Source of the DNA: Flaccisagitta enflata
Lineage: Eukaryota > Chaetognatha > Sagittoidea > Aphragmophora
NCBI GenBank assembly: GCA_965153355.1
Contig: OZ231126.1
Span: 75,392,001-75,456,000, forward strand
DNA: 64,000 nt
Direction: 5' to 3'
Positions within the stretch are counted from its first letter, which is position 1. Each line of letters begins with the position of its first letter. The notes under the pieces are model-generated. The model was given only the letters and a program-made list of their open reading frames with translations, was not told the origin of the DNA and did not search any database. The position numbers were made by a program, and so were the translations under genes. Below are positions 50,079-62,149 of this stretch, one piece after another.

Positions 50079-51192
50079 TCCACTGGCGAAAGCGCATCAG
50101 GATGTCCATTAAGCTGTTCATCAAGTTTGGTCCACCTACCAACAGGTCGTTCAAACATACTCCGTCGGTGGCAGCACGCGCATCATGACATACTCTGGTT
50201 TTACCCCTCAACTCCACTATGTGGAGAGGAAGGTACCAGCGCGGCTTAATGATATCCTCGTCGTCGTCAATGCTGTCAATCTCAACCGCCACGCCTGTTT
50301 CATAGAACTTCTCAACTTCTTTGAAGACACACTCTTTGAAGGCCGGATCGCGATTGAAGCGGAAGCGTTGGTTGACGAGCCGCTTCATGGCTGTAGGCCG
50401 AGACTTCACTTTGCGTAATATCTCCATAATCTTTTCAAATGCGAATTTCCATGTCACAGGCGCAAAATACTTTTTAGTCACATTGCAGAAATAGATCTTT
50501 TTCTCCAGCGTATCACAGGCGCGTTTGTTTTCAATCGAATCGCCCATTTCTTCAGAGGAGACGACAGATCCATAATCATGGTAGAAAATTCGGTCGAAAC
50601 TTTGATGTAAATCGCTGTTGTCCACCGAAATAGCGTTAATTGATGCGACATCTAAACCTTTTTTCCCAGTTTTTCCACTAATCGTCCAACCAAAGCTGCA
50701 TCTGAAGCATGTCAAAGATCCTGGAGGACCTCGACGAAGCTCTTGAGCGATGGCTGCGTCCGAATGAGCGGCGCCAACAATCATTTTGACGCCTCCTGTC
50801 ACCTCCAGGAATCTTATGCCTCTGACGTGAGGTTGGTCGGAAAGATCTCGTAGAAATGGGGGAATGTCTTTTTCACTCGTAAGTAAATCCCCCACCAGCG
50901 CGTCGTTGACATCAATGATGTATTTGGAGTTGGTGGAGCGAAGAGTGAATGACGCTAAAAGACGGTTTTCAGTCACACAATTGTCCACTGTTACTACTTT
51001 CATTTGGACCATATTTGTTGAAATGCGCAGATGTTTGATGACGTCGTGGCTGATGACATCGCGATCTGCGCCACTATCTATCATCGCAAAGATTGTCATT
51101 TCTTCACCAGACGCACAATTTACAATCACTACAGGGACGATGGGATGGACAACGTCGTCGATCACGGATCGCGACGCGGCCATTGCCGCCAG
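50079..51192 (-). pseudogene. BEL pol: aspartic protease and RT fingers
   Basis: It follows the Gag frame without a frame change, after a single TGA (51193-51195). The retroviral-type protease motif is FAMIDSGADRDVIS near the N-terminus. A linker follows, then RT fingers: KPRWYLPLHIVEL, KTRVCHDARAATDGV and LLVGGPNLMNSLMDILMRF, typical of BEL/Pao RT. The coding frame is cut at 50086 by the hAT-like insertion. Confidence 0.9.
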
Positions 51193-54100
51193 TCATGCCT
51201 CAACGGGGGGGGTGATGACATTGGCGTTTGTAGCGGTCGTCGTTGGAGGTGTTGAAGCTGGAATGGTGGAAGTGGAGGAAGATTTGTCGAAGTTGGCGAA
51301 TGGAATGCCATTGTTTGTCTTTTCTCCTCCTTTTTTCGCCTCTTTACCATCCCCTTTCTTCACCCATGTGCGTCCATGGAGAATGGTGGCGTGCTTTTGC
51401 TTGCAGGTTTGACAGGTTGGTCTGTTGGCGCAACCCTTTGCCGAGTGGCCACTGGTGAAACAGTGGAAGCAGAGTCGGCATGATGCCAATTTTTGCACGC
51501 GTGCGTCGACGTCGAGTGAAAGGAGCTGATTGCACTCTTCCGTCGGATGCATGCCGCTGCAGACGTTGCATTTGTCGGTCGACTGCATCTTTTGCTTCCC
51601 GTTGGTCAAAACGTCGTTGTAGGTTGGTGGATTTTCACCCGTTGCCACCGCTGCCACCGCTGCGGGCTTACTCTCCACCCCTTTATTGCGTTGGATGACA
51701 GCCCAAGTTTCAATCATGTTGACCAAGTTGTCGAATGAAAATGGGATGCCTTGCAATTCAAACTCGTGTTGTTTTTCCCAAAACTTGTCCGCCAGATGTG
51801 GCACTCGTTTGTTGATAACTTCCTGCAAGATTTCCTTTCTGTAGCACTGTGGCAATTCTCCACACGTCTGCGCAATTTTCTTCGTCTTCAGCAATCGTGA
51901 TGCGAGATGAAAATGTCTCTTGTGGTCAGCGGATGAGATTTTCGATTCAGCGGCGATCTCATGGAATAGCGCTGGGATATTGGCTCGTGAAGCCATGAAG
52001 ATGACGTCCATCTTCTTGAAGGCAGCCTTCACCTCCTCCTCTGCGACTGCTTCCGTGGTTCCAATCGCCGCAGTTTCAACTATCTCCTTCGCCGGACCAG
52101 AAAACCATTTTGGTAATTCTTGCAGAATGTCCATCTTGGTCAAACCCTCATGTTTTGCAGCATCCTTAAATTTGCGTTTCCACATCATATAATCCGTCGA
52201 CGAGAGCTCCTGAAGCGGCTTCTCAGGTCTAGCTTTCTCCATCGCCTTCAAGCCGACTTCTCTTGCCCGCATTCGATTGTCATCAGAAGCTCTCTTCAGA
52301 AACATCTCCAATGCTTCACTTTGATGAAACTGTTGCACCACTTCCGGTTGACGGGCAGTTGGATGATTGTGATGCTCTTGGTATGTGGGAGGAGGATTGA
52401 TGGAGACGTATTGACCTCCCACTTTCACCGGAGAGTGTTTCTTTGTGGTTTTGGTGTACCACACCTCGTCGTCTTGCTGTTGTTGCTGTTGCTGATGTTG
52501 CTGCTGCTGATATTGATGACTTCTTGGCGCATCGAAGTCTTGACGGATATATTGATGTTTCTGCAATTCTGCTATTTGAGCTTTCGCTGCCTGCAGATCA
52601 AACTGATTCTGTTGAAGAAGTTGTTGTTGTGCCGCATTTGCTTGTTTAAGGTCTGCAGCATCCTTCTTAAGACGATCCATCTGACGATCTACTTCGGGAA
52701 GACGATGAGCTGGAGCTGCCGCTGGAGTCTGGGACTTTCTTTTCTCTTCCTCTTGCATTCGTCGCGCAAACTCCTCGTCAGCTGCTTCCTGCTCTCTCCT
52801 CCTACTCCTCACGCCATCTACATCGTCTATCAACAGTTGATCAAGCTTCAGCATGTCCGCCGCCGTCGACGGAGGGTTTGGCGCCGTAGTCATGAATTCT
52901 CTTTCGAAGATCACTTCTGGCGCCGATGGGGGAATGACGGCAGACGGCGGTTGCTGATGAAGAGGAAAGGATTGAGGCTGAGGTGTAGATTTAGTTTTTC
53001 CTCCTTCTCTCTTTCCTTCCCCAGTCTTCACACTTGACATTTGCTGCTTAACATGGGTTTGCGTTGGCTGTTGATGTTGAGGTTTGGATGCTATTTGAGG
53101 ATGTTGACGCGTTGCAGGGATATGCTGTGGCTGCTTCCTCGGCGCCAGGGGCAGGTGCACCGGCGCCACATTCTGCCTCTTCATCGCATCACCTGCCTGT
53201 ATCTCACCCTTAAATTGCTCGGAAGAAACCCACTTGAAATGAGTCGTTCTTGCCGCCTCTTCCTCTTTCAACTGATTGAAGCGCAGACACATTTGTTTAT
53301 ATTGCTGCTCTTCTTCCGGTGATTTGTTGCTTTGCTGACACTTAATTGGCACTGCAACCACCATTTCTGATGTATCTGTCGCAGTAACCATCGTTGTTGC
53401 TGAAGCATCTTTATCACCTCCTTCCAACATGCGGATCCTTTGCTCCGCTAACTGCTGTTGACGAAGATGTTCAGCTTCCGAGGAAGTTTTGCTACCGACA
53501 GAGAGAGGATTAAAAGCAGAAGGATTGACGACTGTAGCTACACTGAAGGCAACGTTCTGTTGCTGCAACTGGTGTTGGTGAACTTGCTGCTGCCGCTGAA
53601 GACCTGCTTGCTGTTGCAGCCGCTGCTGCTTCTCCTCCTCCTGTTGCTGCAACTGGGCTTCTTGCTGCTTTCTTTGTTGCTCAGCGGCTTGTTGTTGCCG
53701 CCTTTGCTCTTGTTCTTGGACTTGTTGTTGCAGCCTTTCTTGCTCCTTTTGCACTTGCTGCATCTCGATTCTAACTTGTTGCAACTGTTGTTGATTTTGT
53801 TGCTGCTGTTGTTGCTGCGCTTGTACTTGCTGTTGTTGCTGCTGTCGCGCTTGATCCTGTTGTTGCTGCTGTTGTTGCAACTGTTGAAGGCGTTGCTGCT
53901 CTTGCTGCTGCTGTTGCTGCTGCTGCTGCAGCTGTTGCTGCTGTTGTTGCTGCCGAATTTTCTCTTGTTGGAGCTGTTGTTGACGCAGCTGCTCCTGCTG
54001 CATTTGTTGTTGGCGCAATTGTTCTTGTTGTTGTTGTTGATCTCGCAGCTGCTGTTGTTGTCTTTGCTGTTCTGCAGCCGCCTGTTGTTGTCTCAGCTGC

Positions 54101-55161
54101 TCTTGTTGAAGCCTCTGTTGCTCCTCAGCATCTTTTCTCTGCTGTTCTTGCTGCAATCGTTGCTGCTCTGCTTCTTGCTGTTGCTGAAGTTGTTGCTGCC
54201 GCTGCCGCTGCTGCTGCTCCTGCTGTTCGCGTTGTTGCTGCTGTTGCTGCTGCTGCTGCTCCAATCTTCGCTGTTGCTCCCGCAGATCAGCCTGAAGAGC
54301 TTCATCTCGTTTCCTTTGCTCTTGCAGCATCCTTCCTGCTCTCTCTCTCTCTCTGCTTCTGTCGGCGTCGCGACGTCTTGATCTTTCCCTCGGCGTCAAA
54401 CCGTCGGCCGGTTTTGATTTTGCCAACGTTGCCGCTTCGTCGAGATCGTCCAAATCCGCATCTCGTTGAGATTGTCCGCCTGGATTGACGGGTTCAATTT
54501 CGGAAATGTATCTCTCGACGTATTCATTTGCGTTTCTTGGAGGGAGAAGATGACCGTCAGGAGATTGGGCGCCATGGCGCATCGGCGGTAGTCCCATGTA
54601 TTCTGACAATCCCGGAAGTGGCGAGGACGTTCTCATCCGCGATGGAGGAGCGCCCGCGCCGTCGCGAGCCGATTCAGTCGGTATACTATTCCACGAAAAC
54701 TGATGCACGTTCCTCTTTCGTTGGCCGAAGTCGCCTTCACGCGCGTTGATGACGTCAGCATGCGCCGGAAATCCCTCGCTATACGTTTCTCGGTCAAAGA
54801 ACCTCATGGCGTCCCATTCATGTCTAATTCGACGCAAACTCGACGCCGCGTAATGCAAGGGGTCGCCGGGCATCTCGTCGATTGCCATTTGACGAGCGGA
54901 AGCGATGTAATCCTAGACATAGTCGCTTAGACCGTTTCTGGCACTATCTGAGTCCAGCGACGCGTCTTCGTAATCGTTCGAGCCTTCCGTCGTCGCCAAA
55001 GCGGCGTCGAAGAGTTGACGACACCGATCCATTTCCTGTGACAGTTCGCCCTTCATGACGCGGAGTTTTTCGGTTTTGGGACATTGGTTTAACCCAAAAA
55101 AGGACACCCGAGAAGACGTAGACGCAGTCGAACGGTTATCGTCGTCGTTGAAAGCCGCCAT
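51193..55161 (-). pseudogene. BEL Gag with poly-Gln region, PPxY motifs and zinc knuckles; one internal TAG
   Basis: The frame opens with ATG at 55159-55161 (MAAFNDDDNRSTAS), is interrupted by TAG at 54913-54915, and continues from ATG 54888 for 1231 codons to TGA at 51193. In that part, an Arg/Glu-rich leader is followed by a Gln-rich coiled-coil region of about 250 residues (54280-53560). Two PPxY motifs follow (PPPTYQE near residue 830, NPPTYND near 1086). A BEL-type Gag core (MWKRKFKDAAK, KWFSGPAKEIVETAA) and three zinc-knuckle-like clusters near 1107-1172 (CNVC, CFHCFTSGHSAKGC, CQTC) complete it. It packages element RNA. The frame is shared with protease/RT, so both stops would have to be read through or are decay. 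Confidence 0.88.
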
Positions 55162-55229
55162 TTGACACGATATGCCCCGGGATGTCGGAAGAAATGTTCG
55201 AGAGGAGTCGAGTTTTAAAATTGTTGAAA

Positions 55230-56762
55230 TATATTCTCCCACGTGAATACTAGTTTCGACTCTGGGTTAGCTTTGTTTGTAGATATCTCTGACTGACTGA
55301 CGATGGTAGACGCAAAGGAATTTGGGCGTAGATTGGAAAATGGCGTGACGATGGTCTCTTTGATGTGGTAAAAATTTCAACAATCTGAGATGGGGGAGAA
55401 AGTAAAAGGGGAAATTGGGCATGAATAAATGGTCAACCAATGCATGAAAGCAACATGAGATCAGGATAGACATGGACAGAAACAGCCAAAAACAACATGT
55501 ACATCTTATGCAGAGGCCATGAAGCCCGATCCGTACACTGCCCCCGCCCTGCCCATCCCATTAAATTCACCCATATCACCCAATAGTTAGTTGACCGGAC
55601 AGACGATAAAAACAGACGATAAAACGCCAAAAACAGACAATAAAACAATAAAAAGCCATACGACAAAAACAATGATAAAATACTAAAACGCTAAAATGAT
55701 AAAAACTTACTTTAGGCCCAATTTCCTTGGTTTCCAGCCAGCGTCGTGATCGTCAAATAAGTCAGGCGTCCGTACATAAGTCTCTGAAATAAAAGGATGA
55801 GAGACTTATGAAAGATGAGAAATTCCAAGGGCGCAAAACATAAAAATCAAGCAAAATATCAATCATTCCATTAAGAAGCGATGCCATAATGACGATATTT
55901 ATCCGAGGTAAAAATGCGAAGCATAAAAAACATGACGATGAAAAATATAAAAGAAGAAAATACATGATAACATGTATCTCTCAGCGAATAAAAGAACATC
56001 AAAATCCATGCGCAACCATATGAAATGTGCAACAAAAAGTATCTTACAAAAAACTTTGAAGAAAAATGTTTTTAAAAAACAACTGAGAATCTAAAATAAA
56101 CAAAACATTCAAAAGTTACTTATTCCTGTATAGTATATGCTTCCACTCATATACTCACCTATCCAATTTTAGGTACGACCTAATTTTAGTGGTTAATGAA
56201 TATCAAAACCTTTGGATAAGTAATTTTTATGCAGAAAACAAGACTTTTGTCTTAATATTAAACAAATATTTTTTAAAGTATGCTTTTGGGTTAGGGGATA
56301 AAAGTTAGCGCTGACTTCTGGCATTGACTGGGATAATCAATTCAGCAAGAGTTACATCTAATTGAAAAAAAGGAACTATGGGTGTCTGACGTCCTAGTGG
56401 CTACCCTTCCTCTCAATTAAACAAAAGGGGTGGGACTTTGGACAATTTATACTAAATGTTTGTTAAAGGGAAATCTTAGTGATTGGAGGAAAGGGAATTC
56501 ATCTTCAAAGAAGATATATCATGGGATGATAGGTCACCATGAAGGGTAAAATTTACTTTCCCATATTTAGAAAAAAATCCAAGAATTAGAATATTTTACT
56601 ATATCCAGTTTCTGGTCATCAGTTGGAGACCGGCACCCTAGAGTGGTTCATGGTTAAATTAAATGGAAACAAAAGGCATCGAATTGGACAAAAAGAGAGA
56701 AAAAAGCATTCACGCGAAGAACATCATCATTCCCATACCTATAAATAGCACACATTTCCACA
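55230..56762 (-). repeat. BEL 5' LTR, interrupted by a 623-bp insertion
   Basis: It matches 41350-42253 on both sides of an extra block at 56022-56644. Without that block it would be about 910 bp. The left-LTR substitutions noted include C/T at CCCACTAAATT and A/G at CATAATAACG. Confidence 0.9.
56022..56644. mobile_element. 623-bp unidentified insertion in the BEL 5' LTR
   Basis: Absent from the 3' LTR, where CCATATGGTTCATGG is continuous. No terminal inverted repeat, target duplication or coding frame is seen. It starts GAAATGTGCAAC and ends CACCCTAGAGT. It could equally be a deletion from the other LTR, though a matching deletion without loss of flanks is less likely. Confidence 0.6.
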
Positions 56763-56767
56763 GCCCC
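56763..56767. repeat. 5-bp target duplication of the BEL element, right
   Basis: GCCCC, matching 41345-41349. Confidence 0.85.
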
Positions 56768-57042
56768 CTTAATGATGAACCATTTTTCAGGTGCAATATG
56801 ATGAATGTTTAAGAATAGCTATGGTCCTGAAATTTTTAGAATACATTAGTTACATCAAAATAAAGAAATCTGGGCCCTCCTCTGGGTCCCTGCATGAAAA
56901 AAGTGTATTCTCCTCAGCGTAACCCGTATGCTCAATAAGCTTTAAACGCCGAAGAAGTAACAAGTCATCCAAGGATCGCACATGGTCAGCCTTACCCGAT
57001 GCCCTGCTTGGAGTGATCAGCTGAAAAAGTGGAGTGAGAGCA

Positions 57043-57430
57043 GGGCAGCGGCCCCAAAGGGACGATGTCCTGTAGGACACAGGGGTGAATTTTCATACAT
57101 TCTGAGAGGGCATATTTGAGGCCTTTGGAGCAATTTTGCATGCTATTCAATGGGAGTTTTTCATTTTTTCAATTTCTCATCAATATGCCAGATATTATTC
57201 GATGGGAATTTCACAATTTTTCATTTTTCATCCATTTTCCAAGTTATTTAATGGGAAGTTTGTATTTCATCACTTTCCCAAGTTATTCAATGGAAATTAA
57301 AGGATGGAGAATTTCCCATGTTATTCAATGGAAATTTGAGGATGGAGAAGCTCAGGGGGGGAACAGACGTACATAATTAATGGTTCACCCCTGTGTCCTA
57401 TAGGACGTCGGCCCTTTGGGGCCGCTGCCC
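57043..57430. mobile_element. Family B element with inverted ends and ATTCAATGGGAA minisatellite cargo
   Basis: The left end GGGCAGCGGCCCCAAAGG, GATGTCCTGTAGGAC and ACAGGGGTGAA is inverted at the right (TTCACCCCTGTGTCC, TATAGGACGTC, TTTGGGGCCGCTGCCC), about 46 bp. Between the ends are about six degenerate units with CCCATGTTATTCAATGGG. The same ends at 35022-35402 hold a different minisatellite. Confidence 0.8.
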
Positions 57431-57435
57431 AAAAA

Positions 57436-57498
57436 GGGGACCGACGGACCGACCAACAGACCGACATAGCGGGGTGTATAGTCGCGTAGCACGCGACT
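57436..57498 (-). repeat. Family A hairpin repeat, right half of the split copy
   Basis: GGGACCGACGGACCGACC, then the terminal hairpin AGTCGCGTAGCACGCGACT (57480-57498). The inverse of its second arm plus loop, AGTCGCGTGC, is exactly the distal motif of the left half at 40829. Confidence 0.7.
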
Positions 57499-57822
57499 GA
57501 AAATGACCGTGATATTGTGCACCCGGGCCCTTATACATTGTAAAGGTTGCTAACTAGATTATGCACGCTGTTCCAGACTGACTATCTACCCAGAATATGA
57601 ACCTTTTTCCACATTTCCTACCCCTAATCACCCCTAATCACCCCTAACCGCGATCAAACTGGACCAGAATGACCCTCGATCAAGGTCAAAGATATCTATC
57701 TCAGCATTCGCCTCTCCTACCTTCCCCTTATCACCAGATTTGTTAGGTCCTGACCGTGGTTGTATGGCCTCTAGATCCTTCATCATCTAAACTCATTCCT
57801 CTCATTCGATTATCCTTCTCAC
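57499..57822. other. Phosphatase intron sequence
   Basis: No exon. It contains ATCACCCCTAATCACCCC short repeats near 57630. The donor of the exon 57823-58012 is at its right end. Confidence 0.5.
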
Positions 57823-58012
57823 CTCCGGTTCAAGAGTTCCATTTGCATATTGCATGAAGTTGTTGAGAATCTTGCCTAGAAACGGTCCCCCTTGAAGTCT
57901 TTTGATTTTGAGAGTTGCTTGCGACTGAATTCCGTGTTTTTCCGCGCGAAGATTCCACAAAGAATCGATGATCGAGTCGTTCATCCACGGCAGCAACGTT
58001 TTGTTGAAACGC
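57823..58012 (-). CDS. Histidine acid phosphatase, middle exon
   Basis: It follows CTTTCAATCTGCAG and ends before GTGAGAAGG. It encodes RFNKTLLPWMNDSIIDSLW, then LKIKRLQGGPFLGKILNN and MQYANGTLEPE. This fits the family's helical lid domain (HNFTLPSWA and RLQGGVLVNEIL of prostatic acid phosphatase). It joins in phase to the exon at 58259-58448 upstream and to the exon at 40719 downstream, so the intron between them is 17.1 kb, nearly all of it nested mobile DNA. Confidence 0.88.
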
Positions 58013-58258
58013 CTGCAGATTGAAAGAGAAAGTTGTGGGTGAGACATGAACGAACAAATGGGCGAAGAATAGGTGAATAAAGTAGGAAAAATATTAACAA
58101 TCTATTGGAATATCGATATAATGATGTATAAATTCAATTGAATGATTCGTCCGTGGTGACGTGGTGATGGATGTATTTGTATTGTCGATGCGAGTAAAGG
58201 ATTTCCATGGAAAGTCTTATGTGAAATATAGTTTGCATCGATAGTTTGATTATAGTAC

Positions 58259-58448
58259 CTGGCAATATGCAAATTGCCTCCGATCCTCCACGCGTTCTGT
58301 AGATTCTCCAATGGTTTGTCAGGTTTGTAAAGACCGGCTGCTTTGGTGACGTCGACGATCAGCTGGAGATGTTCGTTGATGAAGTCTCGAACGCGATCGG
58401 ATTCGTTGAGATAAGCGTCGACCAGCTTCTTGAATTGCGAGCTGCACA
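58259..58448 (-). CDS. Histidine acid phosphatase, helical-domain exon
   Basis: It follows ATGTTGACACAG and ends before GTACTATA. It encodes QFKKLVDAYLNESDRVRDF, then LQLIVDVTKAAGLYKP and QNAWRIGGNLHIAR, the region of the helical domain between the early and late halves of the catalytic site. Phases agree with both neighbouring exons (split Val codon upstream, split Arg codon downstream). NES is a possible N-glycosylation site, as expected for a lysosomal or secreted enzyme. Confidence 0.85.
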
Positions 58449-58517
58449 CTGTGTCAACATGTTTGTCATCAATACCGAGATTTGACGCATTGAATTAAAA
58501 AAAAAGGCCGCGAACAT

Positions 58518-58537
58518 TATTGTTGTTGTTGTTGTAG

Positions 58538-58623
<86 letters not shown>

Positions 58624-58670
58624 GACGTTATTGCTGTTGCTGTCATTGTTGTTGTTGTTATCGATATCTC

Positions 58671-58710
<40 letters not shown>

Positions 58711-58712
58711 GC

Positions 58713-58810
<98 letters not shown>
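58518..58810. repeat. (GTT)n microsatellite in phosphatase intron
   Basis: About 95 GTT triplets with a few GCT/GAC/ATC interruptions occupy most of the 400-bp intron. The repeat comes to within 40 bp of the upstream exon's donor. Confidence 0.95.
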
Positions 58811-58848
58811 TCAATATGTCCCCGGTCCGATTTTCATTTCAGTCTTAC

Positions 58849-59042
58849 CTTTAGATGATCTCATGATCCAGTCTCGTTGCACCGGCCAAGAGTGAATAGG
58901 AACTGGTTGCCATGGCAACAACGGATCCCACTTTTGGTCTACTTTTGGCGGATAAAGTCCGGCCAAACTACACTGCGCCGACATCAGGGCCCTCTCCACT
59001 CCAGAAGAACGAACGTAAACCTCTGAATTCACGTAATCGTCA
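58849..59042 (-). CDS. Histidine acid phosphatase, exon with the RSTD-type motif
   Basis: It follows CTCTCTTACTCAG and ends before GTAAGACTG. It encodes YVNSEVYVRSSGVERALMSA, then LAGLYPPKVDQKWDPLLPW and PVPIHSWPVQRDW. The VYVRSSGVERALMSA block corresponds to VYIRSTDVDRTLMSA of acid phosphatases, whose Arg contacts phosphate. The usual Thr-Asp is Ser-Gly here. The N-terminal exon(s) with the RHG catalytic histidine are not found up to 64 kb and presumably lie beyond. Confidence 0.9.
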
Positions 59043-59046
59043 CTGA

Positions 59047-59047
<1 letters not shown>

Positions 59048-59141
<94 letters not shown>

Positions 59142-59156
59142 TTGATTCATTTGCGC

Positions 59157-59226
<70 letters not shown>

Positions 59227-59232
59227 GACACA

Positions 59233-59327
<95 letters not shown>
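59048..59327. repeat. (GA)n and (CA)n microsatellites next to the phosphatase exon
   Basis: GA from 59048 to 59138 begins three bases beyond the splice acceptor and, as CT on the coding strand, supplies its polypyrimidine tract. (CA)n follows at 59160-59327. Confidence 0.96.
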
Positions 59328-59329
<2 letters not shown>

Positions 59330-59369
59330 AAAAGCATTATGTCTGTAAACGCGGAAGAAACAAAGTGTT

Positions 59370-59455
59370 ACTGACCGACCGACGGACTGGCAAACCAACC
59401 GACTGACTAACAAAAGACTATAGAGAGTTTTAGAGTTGGGTGCGTAGGACAGAAA
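59370..59455 (-). repeat. Degraded family A fragment
   Basis: GACCGACCGACGGACTGG, then TAGAGTTGGGTGCG. Only the middle and a decayed hairpin remain. Confidence 0.5.
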
Positions 59456-59908
59456 ATGCATTCTGTGAAAGCGAGCTTTGTTTTTTCTTAGAAGAACGAT
59501 TGAGGAGCGACAAAAGGCTAAGTCAAGGTGAACAGGAACAGAAAATTTTGGTTTCATTTTACTTTTTGCTTGTGATATAGATTTACAATCAAAATATATC
59601 ATTGAGATTTCAGTTGAATTTTTTTCATATAATGTATAAGGTGTTTTTACTATGTTTTTTAACCCAGAATACTGACTCTGGTTTCATAACGATCACAAAT
59701 AAAAATTGAGAAAAATGGTAAACAAAATTTTAAAATGTTAGATGAAATTATATCATGGCCTCAGTAGAAAATTTTGCATTTCTAAGAACATGGCCCTTTT
59801 CTTATATGAATTTAAAAAGAGACCATATTTTTTGAAATGCAAATTTCTTTATTTTTATGCAATGATATAATTTCACCTAACAGGAGTGATAAGACAAAGT
59901 ATAATTTT
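59456..59908. other. Non-coding stretch
   Basis: Nothing is recognised. A/T-rich, probably intron of the phosphatase gene. Confidence 0.4.
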
Positions 59909-59911
59909 TAG

Positions 59912-60067
59912 TTGCGGATACGCAACTCTATAAGAGCCTTTGTCCGTCCGTCCAATGGTCCGTTGGTCCGTCTGTCCGTGAACACGAGTCGAAAAGTGTG
60001 AAAACGCGCATTTCCGCCCCTGCCCACCCGTCCGCAACTGGTATTGGCCGTGTATCCGGCCTTGTTT
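59912..60067 (+). repeat. Family A hairpin repeat, AGTTGC subfamily
   Basis: The hairpin AGTTGCGGATACGCAACT, the middle CTCTATAAGAGCC and CCGTCCGTCC, the distal CCGTCCGCAACTGG and the end GTATCCGGCCTTGTTT. Confidence 0.88.
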
Positions 60068-61460
<1,393 letters not shown>

Positions 61461-62149
61461 AGTCTTCTTTTTTCTACCTTTTTTCAGTACATCATGTACA
61501 TCAGATCTGTATTTCAAAGATTGTCTATGCAAAAATTTATTGATCAACACTTAAAAAATGTTTTTTCGGAAAAAAATATCTTAAAAAATTGTAATGACGC
61601 ATGAAATTTCTTCTTCCCCGACACTGCGTCCTAATTTAGTAATTTGTTTATTGTCGCAGTCAACAATCCATCTCTCTGAAATGATGATAAAGCGATAAAG
61701 CCCCTGACAGGGTGTCACAAAATTTTTAGCTTCCTACGAGCAAAATTTCTCCAACTGAACCTTCCTACTGAAAATACGTATGATTATCGTGGGTGACAGG
61801 AGTGATACCTCTTAAGACCCATTATATGAATAGTGGGAGTAGTTCTGGATGCTCCTAGAATAGTAACTGAAGGGATGAGATGGTGAGAGGAGCAGCAGCC
61901 CCAGAAGGACCAATGACCTATACTTGTGCTGATAATGAATCATGGGTTTTGAAGAATTTTTTTACCTTTGAGAAAGCACAGGTCTTGGGGCTCAAATATA
62001 AGCCTTAAGGCTTGGGTTTGAGCCTCTAGGCTGGAATTTAAGGCTTTTTGGGCAGCGGCCCTCTCAAGCTTCCAATTGGCATTCTGAGGCCTTATATCAG
62101 CCTTCTTAGACCTCAGTTTAGGCTCTTGAATGCCTCTAGTCAATCGAAA
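61461..62149. other. Non-coding stretch with family B fragments
   Basis: No gene. B-like pieces lie at 61893-61925 (GAGCAGCAGCCCCAGAAGG) and 62047-62062 (GGGCAGCGGCCCTC). Degenerate 20-bp units lie at 61985-62135. Confidence 0.45.

Larger units (their letters stand above)
41350..56762 (-). mobile_element. BEL/Pao LTR retrotransposon, 15.4 kb, degenerate
   Basis: The order on the minus strand is 5' LTR, Gag, protease, reverse transcriptase, RNase H, integrase, an extra ORF, a purine tract and the 3' LTR. It is inserted in an intron of the acid phosphatase gene in the same orientation. Typical BEL/Pao elements are shorter (roughly 5-10 kb). Here the excess comes from a glutamine-rich Gag, the extra ORF, a 1.07-kb non-coding 3' region and two later insertions. 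The copy is broken by in-frame stops, two pol frameshifts and an insertion. Aligned LTRs show about seven substitutions in 790 bp, so the insertion is fairly recent. No tRNA primer site was recognised. Confidence 0.93.
40892..56921. mobile_element. Palindromic element (family F) with 8-bp duplication, split by the BEL element
   Basis: The ends TACGCTGAGGAGAATACAC and their inverse are flanked by ACCCGTAT on both sides (40884-40891 and 56922-56929). The original element is the palindrome 40892-41349 plus 56763-56921. Arms share GGACCCAGAGGAGGGCCC-type and AAAATTTCAGGACATTA-type blocks, plus an inner arm pair around TCTGAATCTGGCATCA with its centre near 41190. The BEL element sits in one arm. 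Confidence 0.8.

Noticed and set aside
52120-53037. 305-codon plus-strand frame
   Set aside because: Antisense shadow of the Gag core and linker region. Composition is unlike any protein family.
53458-54381. Leu-rich 307-codon plus-strand frame
   Set aside because: It is the antisense of the CAG/CAA-rich Gln region of BEL Gag, with no independent support.
55130-55229. tRNA primer-binding site next to the BEL 5' LTR
   Set aside because: The first bases after the LTR (TTTCAACAATTTTAAAACTC) match no tRNA 3' end that I can name.
56022-56644. Helitron or SINE identity for the LTR insertion
   Set aside because: No TC start, CTRR end, poly-A tail, pol III boxes or target duplication could be seen.
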